Assembly: GCF_037975245.1 (NCBI RefSeq)
Contig: NC_092562.1
Location: forward strand, 30,206,054 to 30,270,053
From: Apostichopus japonicus
Taxonomy: Eukaryota > Echinodermata > Holothuroidea > Aspidochirotida > Stichopodidae
Direction: 5' to 3'
DNA: 64,000 bases
Shown here: positions 50,101 through 59,100 of the stretch, piece after piece
Numbering within the stretch: the stretch's first letter is position 1
Layout of the letters: every line of letters starts with the position of its first letter
The notes under the pieces: model-generated
Seen by the model: only the letters and a program-made list of their open reading frames with translations
What the model was told of the DNA's origin: nothing
Databases searched by the model: none
Translations under genes and position numbers: made by a program

Positions 50101-53100
50101 AAATTAAAGGGATGTTATACTGTAGTTTGAATGAATCACTGATTAATGATATCATATGCATTACCCTTTAATTAGGCAACTTGAATAATATTGGCACACA
50201 TAATTAAACTAATTATGATAATTTCCTTTGAAATATCAGAAGTTAAATTCATGAATATTTATTCGCAATATAATGCGTATTTTATCACCACATTTGGAAA
50301 GTTAGCATGTGTCTTTGATTTTTTAGTAATAAACAAAAACATAATCTATATTAGTATCTGGCAATGCCATGTGCTATAACTTGACAACCTTAAGGTTTAC
50401 TGCACAATCATTCCCATAATCAAAATGAGAATGGTAATTTGAATCACAATGGAAATAAAAAAATTGAATACAGCTGTAACACTTTTGGTATATATTCAAA
50501 TATGACAAATGAGAATGGTAATTTGAATCACATTTTGATAGATGTTTCTTCTATAACTTTCAAATGAGTGACTTCAACAGACTAAATATTGTTATAAATA
50601 TTAATTGACAAGATATATTGCCTGAACAACTGTACTCCCCGTACAGTATATTACCTACTGTCTGCAGTCATGAGGGTAATTCAGGGACATTAATATCATC
50701 TGAACATTCCCAAGGGAAGTTCCTTTTGGACACTTTCTAGACCAATGAATGTTATATATTTCACTATGCAAGATCTATACCTTTGATTCACTACTGCATT
50801 TGGTCTAGAACTATCCAAAAAGTGAATTGTCAAGCAAGTCACGTTTTCTTGTCACGCGAGTCACAATACATCTTCAATGTTATTTTCATGCGTTACAGCA
50901 TTTTCTCAAAGTTGCATAGCAATTGAGGTAGAGGTGTTTTTCAACTTCGGTATGATTATAAAAAGTTATTGGAACATTTTAAGAATACATAAGAAATGGA
51001 ACATTTGTGTGTGCATTCTGATTTTCGCTTATAACTGTCACGCGAGTCACGTTTAGTTTTTGGCCAATTTCACCCCCAATACTTGAGGTTTAAATATTTT
51101 TTCTCTACTGTTGTAAGCATTAAGGCGTACCTTCACTGACTACATGCATGCTTTTCTCCCATGTAATTTCTTTATTGTCACAAGAGTCACCACAGAATTG
51201 ACCATGTATATCCCGAAAAAACTTTAGGTACAGGTCTGCTAAAAATAGTACCTGATTAAAATACAGAGCCATATAATCTACGCGAACTCGAGAATATTCC
51301 TGCTGCTACTGTTTAACATCTGTACCTGACCACTCCCTGTAGTCCGAAACTGTAAACATTCTTGCTGCACAATCTTAGCCCTTAGCCCTTGCACCTGTTG
51401 CGTGTACTATGTAGTCTGTGTGTGTACAAACCTTATCCAGATCACCACCATCTAGATGAATCATACAGCACATACCAAGAGAGCTAACCGGACAAAAGAT
51501 CAAATTACTTGAAAATTTCAGCATAGTTCCTTTTCAGCACCTGGTTTGTCAAATGCTCTAAAAAGTTATTTTGGGCAGAAACTGATTCGCACAATATGTA
51601 TATTCATACCTGTCAATACTAGTAGTAGCATCTTCTACAATATGAATACCTACTCTGCGCACAACCATCGTTGTAAATTTTATCTTTACCTGGTGTGGTT
51701 AAATATGGATTCTGCACATTAGTATCGGAATTCTTACTGTACATTGACAGTCCCATTCCCATTATATGCAGCTGCTTCTAGTTGGACTGGGCCCTGCAGT
51801 GGACTGTACTGTACATTTGCACTGTTACTGTTTAGGCAGGGTATACGTTTGTGTGCTAGTACTACACACACTAATGAGGAGCGTCCTCATTTGTGTGCTA
51901 CAGTTAGTATTATACACAGTACAGTGCTGTTAGTGTGTTAAATGCATTGTACACATTTGTGTGCTAGAACTACACACAATACAGTGCTGTTAGTGTGTTA
52001 TATGCAGGGTACACATTTGCGTGCTAGTACAACACAGAGTACAGTGCTGTTAGTGTGTTATAGGCAGGGTACACATTTGTGTGCTAGCTACTACACACAC
52101 TACAGTGTTGTTTGTGTTTTATAGGCAGGGTACACATTTGTGTGCTAGAACTACACACAGTACAGTGCTGCTAGTGTGTTATATGCAGGGTACACAATAC
52201 AGTGCTGTTAGTGTTAAAGGCAAGGTACACATTGTGTGCTAGTACTATACACACTGCAGTGCTGATTTATTCAGTAGATCATGTAGGCCCATCTTTCTTG
52301 TGGTTGGTTTGAGACGAGGTGAAAAGGGATCGAGAAATGAAAGCTAAGGCCTAAGAGATTCAAATACAATGGTTCTCATTGAATACCATAAAATAGTGTA
52401 CTAAATATAGTATGATGGTAACGTTAGAAGGGGGAATGGCAATCCAGTCGCTGGATGAGTGTTGGGTAAAGGTTTGAATTTATAATACTTTTAATAGGGT
52501 CTAGCTTGAAATGAAAGAAATGGGAACATTACTGATTGTTTGGACTTTATTTTCATTTTTATCAAATCTTTAAATGATATTCTACAAAGGAAAGAAAAAA
52601 ATATTAAAGGGGCAACCGTTTTCATAGGTTAGGCTAGTATCCATATGGTTCATGATAGTGTTTGATAGTACAGTTAATGCTGGAAGTAGCGGTTCTCCAA
52701 AAAACCTGGTATACCTGGTAATACCAGGTATTCGTCAGCTGGTATATGTAGGTATGTTTTTGCTTTATTAACCGACACACCCTTTGTATAACCACTAACT
52801 TACTCTGTAAAAATTCTCATTCATTGATCAATCATACTGAGATATTTTTCACTCTTCAATAATTGTAGAATGTCCAGAGAACATGTGGAGTCTACCTGGC
52901 TGTACTAATACATGTGAACCGTGTATTAACGGAGGAGTTTGTTCAGATTTAACTGGTGTGTGTCTTTGTCCTCCTGGATTCAGTGGAAACAATTGTGAAA
53001 ATAGTAAGTTCATTCTTTGTCTAAAGTATAATGCATGATATCTACAATCCTGTACTTATCGTTAATCTGTTGGACGAGCTAATATGTATAGGAACACAGG

Positions 53101-56100
53101 TGATGTCATTATTCAGTTGTAATTTTCTCTTTGGAATAAAAAATCATTGATAACGATGCTAAGGTTGCTTTTACCATAGGTCCGGATCTGTTCTTGACGT
53201 GGAGATCAAGACTGTAGTTTAAATGCTATTCAGATCTGGAGTGATCTGGATCAGATGCTGCTATTTTGATGCTGGCTGAGAACAGGATCTGATCTCACAC
53301 TTTGGAACTGATATCTTTGCCCTTATAGTTCATTCAAGAGAACCTTCATTAATTATTATATTTATCTCCTCATTGTATTTCTCATTAACACTTGACTGCA
53401 GAATATCTAGTCCTACATTGAGACGTAACCTTGGATCATAAACATAAATTATGATATAAATATCTACTCATATCATCTGTACATGGTTGGAATATGTTAT
53501 AAATTGTTTTGTGATTGATCAGTTAGACTGTTGCCTGAAATATTATTTCAGTTGAGATATAACATTAATTTTCATTGTGACTATGGGTATTGCACTATCA
53601 TTGCCTCCACTCAGTTGTACATGACAAGAATACCATTGGTCAGATTTGTCACTGATCTATTAGCTTTTCTCTCTTTATTTGTGCTTTTATTTTCATCAAC
53701 ATGTATATCAATACTTCTGGATCCAACTTTACCTCCTATTACAGCAGGAGGAAGGAATGTCTTAGGTAAGATTATGTCACTGACACGTCAGCTGTTGCCA
53801 AGGTCACTAATGTCTTGATCATGTTTTGATCAACAGTTCATGGCAGGAATGTCTTTGGTCAGAATGCTGAGTATAAATGTGATGATTCTGGTGATGACCA
53901 TGCTGATGGATGTCAGGGTGCAATCATCTGTTATCCTGATCCTCTTGGCTGTTTCTGTCCTGCTGGCTATAAAGGACTAAACTGTACAGAAGGTATCAAT
54001 ACCAATAGGTCGTTTTTCTTTTGAAATAAATGAACAGGCTAATGAGTATGCATGCTGTACAATAATAGGGTATACATTTCAGTCAGATTTTTATGAACAA
54101 AACAGAAATTGCTATTGATTTATTATTATGATTACTTGCCTCTGAAATTCATTTCTCTTCCACTGAAAATATGCAACATCTTGATACAATGTTAACTTGG
54201 AAAGAAAGCAAAACAAGTTGTAAACAAATACCAATACAACAACTGTAGCAACTGAAAATAGAGTAGAATTGCTGCTGAATCTCAAAACCCTGACAACAGT
54301 ACATTTATTGCATGTAAGATGACACAGTGATACAACATTATGACTTCCGGTTCTAAATGTAACTACATAGTCATATATGCCACCTTCCAAAGTTGATGAA
54401 GCTTTGATTACAAAAGAACATAACACTCAGTCCATTTGGTCATTTATTGCCCACCATATCCTATTTAAAGATTTTACAATTCATGGCCTACTGCATTTAA
54501 AACTATTGGCTCTAGCCTAGCCTACTTGACTGATTTTCATAGATGGGCAATCCGTACTTAATGCAGCTTACGCAAAATGAGGGAACGCATGAAACTACTA
54601 ATGTTAGAGCTAGCCTAAAGTGTAAGTTTATGTGTTTCACAACTTAATTTAAGGAGGCCTATACTAGACTGGAACAAAGACCAAGCATTTATCTTCATGC
54701 TAAAGACTTCACTGGGCACTAATGTCACAGCAAAGATGGACTTGTAAAGACAACGGCCAAACTTCCTTGAACATATTGAATTTAATTGAATTTATTTGCT
54801 ACATTTGCTACATTTTTGCTACATTTGCTACATTTTTATCTCAATACATTACATGTATAGAGATATTGTAACAGTAAGTGGGACTTTCTCTTCTCTTAAA
54901 AATTTTTCAGCGTCTTCAAACAAAGTTCTTTTTCTCTGGAATTTCCAGAGCAAGTATATATCATATAGACCAACAAAAGTTACTATTTTTTATTCCAGAA
55001 TTGTATCTCATTCTGTGACTTTTTCACCGAGTTATGTCCAAATCGGGCCAATTTGGTCTGAAAACACACTTTGGCAGACCTGTTTTGCACACGCTCCAAA
55101 ACTTATGTTTTATGAAAGAGAATAGAATAGAACTGTCTTTCAACAGTGGTATCGTCTAAGATAGAGTCCTATGTATTATATATTTTATTAAAATTTTAAA
55201 CTTTCATTTGTTGTTTACAGGTAGGTATGAATAAGAATTTTACTACCTGTATATGACATTTAATGGCTTTTATTTGCTTTATTTGATGTTTAAATGATTT
55301 TTCTTTCTTAAAACAACACTGAGCTGCCGCCCCTACTTTTAGTAAAAAGGTCCGTTTTTGATGATTAAGCCCCGCCCCCAAGTCTGTTTTGTAGCAGATT
55401 GGCTATGACTCATAACAGCTACATGTTAGATATACGAAAATGGCTACCCTCGCGAACAATTTTCTGTTCTGTAGTTAGGTACGCGAGGTGTTAGTGTATT
55501 GCATGCTAATAACATTCTGTACTGCTGAATTCTACGTAGGCTAGTGCATTTAATTTATATTACGCCTTCGTTTTTGTAACATCCATTTAAGGATAGTACT
55601 GGTGTTCAGGTAGCTTTTCAGAGCAAGGGCCATGATAAGTTTGTTTGATTGCCCTTCATGTACTTTGTATAATTACGTACATACACATTCTTGTATTTCT
55701 GAAGGCTACTTACTGTAGGCCTAGTGCAATTTAAATATATATATATATATATAGGCCTAGGCCTATTAGGCTTTCAGTGATAGCCACATTAGCATTGTAC
55801 AGGTGTTCAGACAGCTTTTCCTAGGAAGGACCAGGGTAAGTTTGTTTGATGGGTACGTATAAAAGAGGAGCCGGCCATAGCATCACAACTTTGATAAGAC
55901 TATAAAAATTGTATAAGGTTATGTTTTATTTATAAGGATCTAAGATGTATAAGGTTATAAGAAGTATGTTTAGCTTTCTTTTGAACCTGTAATGTTTGAC
56001 ATCAAATGTACAAAGAATTAAAATAAAATAACAAAATGGAGAGGAACTGAGGTGGCTATTAGGGGAAGAGGAGGCCACCTATCACTTGCATATAAAAACT

Positions 56101-59100
56101 TGTAATCTTCTTTTACATTATTTTTTACAAGTCATAAATCCATGAAATCTTCATGTCCGAAAAATTGAGATGGAAAAACGTGGGTTGTTTTGATATCTAG
56201 AAGTGAACACAGTTTTGATGGTAGTCACCACTACAGTCTTCAGTAACATACAGTAGGTCAATAGGCCTAGTTCTCAAGGCAGGCATCAAGAATATGGTCG
56301 AGTTGTTCGCCTCTTTTAATTTGGCTGTTGTCATTGACGTCAAACTATATGACCAAAAAGTCCAACAGAGACTGACCTAAGATGAAGGATACCACATAAA
56401 AAACAAGTTCTTAAATATTCTATGACATTACCAAACCTTGCAACGTCGTTCTTTCGACTAACAGGCAATGAGCGCTAAAGGCAAGACTAGCAGGATAAAG
56501 TGTAACCTGCAGAGACTATACGTGGCAAAGTAGCAAAAATGCAAGTTATATATTTGTTGTACCATGATTGATATTGATAATTGTAGAGACAGAGCAAAGA
56601 TTTGAAATTAGGAATCAAAATTAAAACTTCCAGTATTGAGATACTGCATCATTGATGCTCTTGTTTACATTTTGAACAGTGTAGGATAAATATAGATGGT
56701 ATCAAATACAGTAAACAGTAAATATAGAGTAATAATATAATATATGTGAGATGGAAGTAGAGGAACCAGAAATAAGTGGATACTTTTCTGGTCTGGTCCC
56801 TTTGTAACAAAGAAAATGCAAAGTACATCACCGGATCACCCACCCACCCCACCACCCCCCCTCCCCCCCCAAAAAAACAAAGTCAATATCTTATGAAAAG
56901 AGAAGGAAAGAAACATAAGAAATAAAAACAGGAAGTACAACTAAGATGGATTGCTATGCAGTAGGTATTGTTTTAGTTTTTTCTTAAAGGTATTGAGTGT
57001 TGGAGAAATTTTAATGACATGATTAAGAGAATTCCAAAAGGGTACACCTGTGCTACGAATTTGAGAATGGTTAAGACTTGTTCTAGAGTAAGGATGGTGT
57101 AGCATATTCATCGAATGAGTGTTATAAGTGTGATAACTAGAATTGTAAGCATAAAAGTTATTAAAAGCTGGTGGGAGAACACCATGATGAATTTTGTACA
57201 TAAATATCCCTAGTTGGTTCTTGTACAAATCATATAAAGTTAATGTATTGGAGTCTCTAAAGAGAGGAGCAGTATGCGAGATGTAATGAGTCTGGTTTAT
57301 ATTGCGGATAACACGTTTCTGTAACTTCAATAAACTGTTAAGTAGAGTTGACTGTGTATTGCCCCAGACAAGAAGACTATAGTTGAGATGGGGAAGCACA
57401 AGAGCATTAAACAGGGTAAAAAGTGCCTTCTTAGGTAAAAAAAATCTTTAGTCTATTGATCACACCATTGGATTTGGAAAGCTTCTTGCTGACCTTGGAG
57501 ATGTGTTGTTTCTAAGTCAACTTATCATCAATGGTTATCCCTAAAAATTAAGCATGAGGTGAAGCATCAACTTGATGCCCATCCAGTATAACATTAGTGT
57601 TACTAGAGTGTTTGACCTTGTTATCAAAAATCAGTAATTTTGGTTTTAGAATATTAAGAAAAAGTTTATTTGTTCTGAGCCAGTCAGAAATGTTTGAGAA
57701 ATCACTAGCAGCTTCAGCAAGAGTATCACGTAAGTTCTTATTTTGTAGGAATACTGTGGTATCGTCAGCAAACAAGATAAAAATTGAGTTCACAGAGGAC
57801 TTATAAAGAGAATATAGAGAATAAACAATAGGGGTCCTAGTATAGAACCCTGCGGTACACCAATATTACATAGGAGACCATCTGAGTGGGAATTATTAAA
57901 CTACATAATTTTACAACAATTTTGGAGATACCTTTTAAACCAGTTATGGGCGGTACCACGAACACCATAGGCAAACAATTTATTTAATAAGATACGATGA
58001 TCAATGGTATCAAAAGCCTTAGAAAGATCAATGAATATGGCAGCAGTTGTGGGCATATTGTCCAAACCTCTTAAAATTTTATCTGTGAGACTTAAAGCAG
58101 CCATATAAGTAGAATGATTATTGCGAAAACCATATTGGTTTGTATATATGTATGTATGTATGTATATGTGATCTTCCCGCAAGCAGGAACTCGCGAAAGA
58201 AGCCATGGAGGCTTATAGACTCGCAAGCTGACCGAAGCCAATCTCTCGGCACACATTCATTTAACGTCCATGTCAGGAAGTTGTTATTGAACAACACCCT
58301 TGCCAGACGACACACATTGCTGTCGGCGGGGAATCGAACCGGGGATCTCATGACTGGGAGACGCCGGCGTTAACCACTAGGCTATACACTCCGCCATATA
58401 GGATTTTATGTTTTGTAATAAACTTATAAAGTCTATCATATGCAAGACGTTCAATGATTTTAGAAATGACAGGCAACACAGATATTGGTCTATAATTTGA
58501 GAAATGCTTCAGGTCCCCAGACATAAAAAGTGGAATTAGCTTCGCAATTTTCAGCTCTGACGGAAAAACTCCACTTGAAAAAGACAAATTGATAATATGG
58601 GTTAGTGGTATTAAAATAATATCAGCTACATGCTTTAGAATTTCATTCGTAATATTATCATAACCAGGACTCTTGCCATTTTTAATTTAGACAGCTAATT
58701 TTACCTCCTCAACATTAGTTGGGAAAAACACAAAAGAATTTGGAATATTGCTATTTAATGGAGTATGCTGGCCAGCATGAAGCTTTTTAGCTAAATCACT
58801 AGCAACTGAAGAAAAATAACTATTAAATTCATTAACAATATCATCATCATTTGAGGACAATCCATGAGCACATGCAAATGTCTTATTGGTATCATCAACT
58901 CTCTTCTTGTGCAGGATTTTGTTGATCACTCTCCAGAGTTGTGTGGAGTCGCCCTTATGGTTCTCAATTAAAATTATATAGACCAAACATTATACATATA
59001 GGCCTATACTTGGCTCTTAAAAGTATTTATACCACCCTATTTTAATAAACACAATTGATCCCCTCTCTGCAACATTGCTTGGAGTAAGTCGCAGCAATAT

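Larger units (their letters stand above)
48622..52868. other. Intron 3
   Basis: Mostly occupied by the large element at about 49419-52792. The proximal 0.8 kb holds a C-run at about 49118-49127 and no recognised gene. Confidence 0.4.

Noticed and set aside
51836-52265. A CRISPR-like array
   Set aside because: The units are head-to-tail without unique spacers, and the DNA is clearly from an animal nucleus.
54112-54426. Minus-strand open frame of 104 codons in intron 5
   Set aside because: No domain, no splice context, and composition of random AT-rich sequence.
58300-58395. A functional tRNA gene
   Set aside because: A and B boxes are present, but the sequence continues into a SINE body and an ATAC tail, and a second copy exists at 40861.
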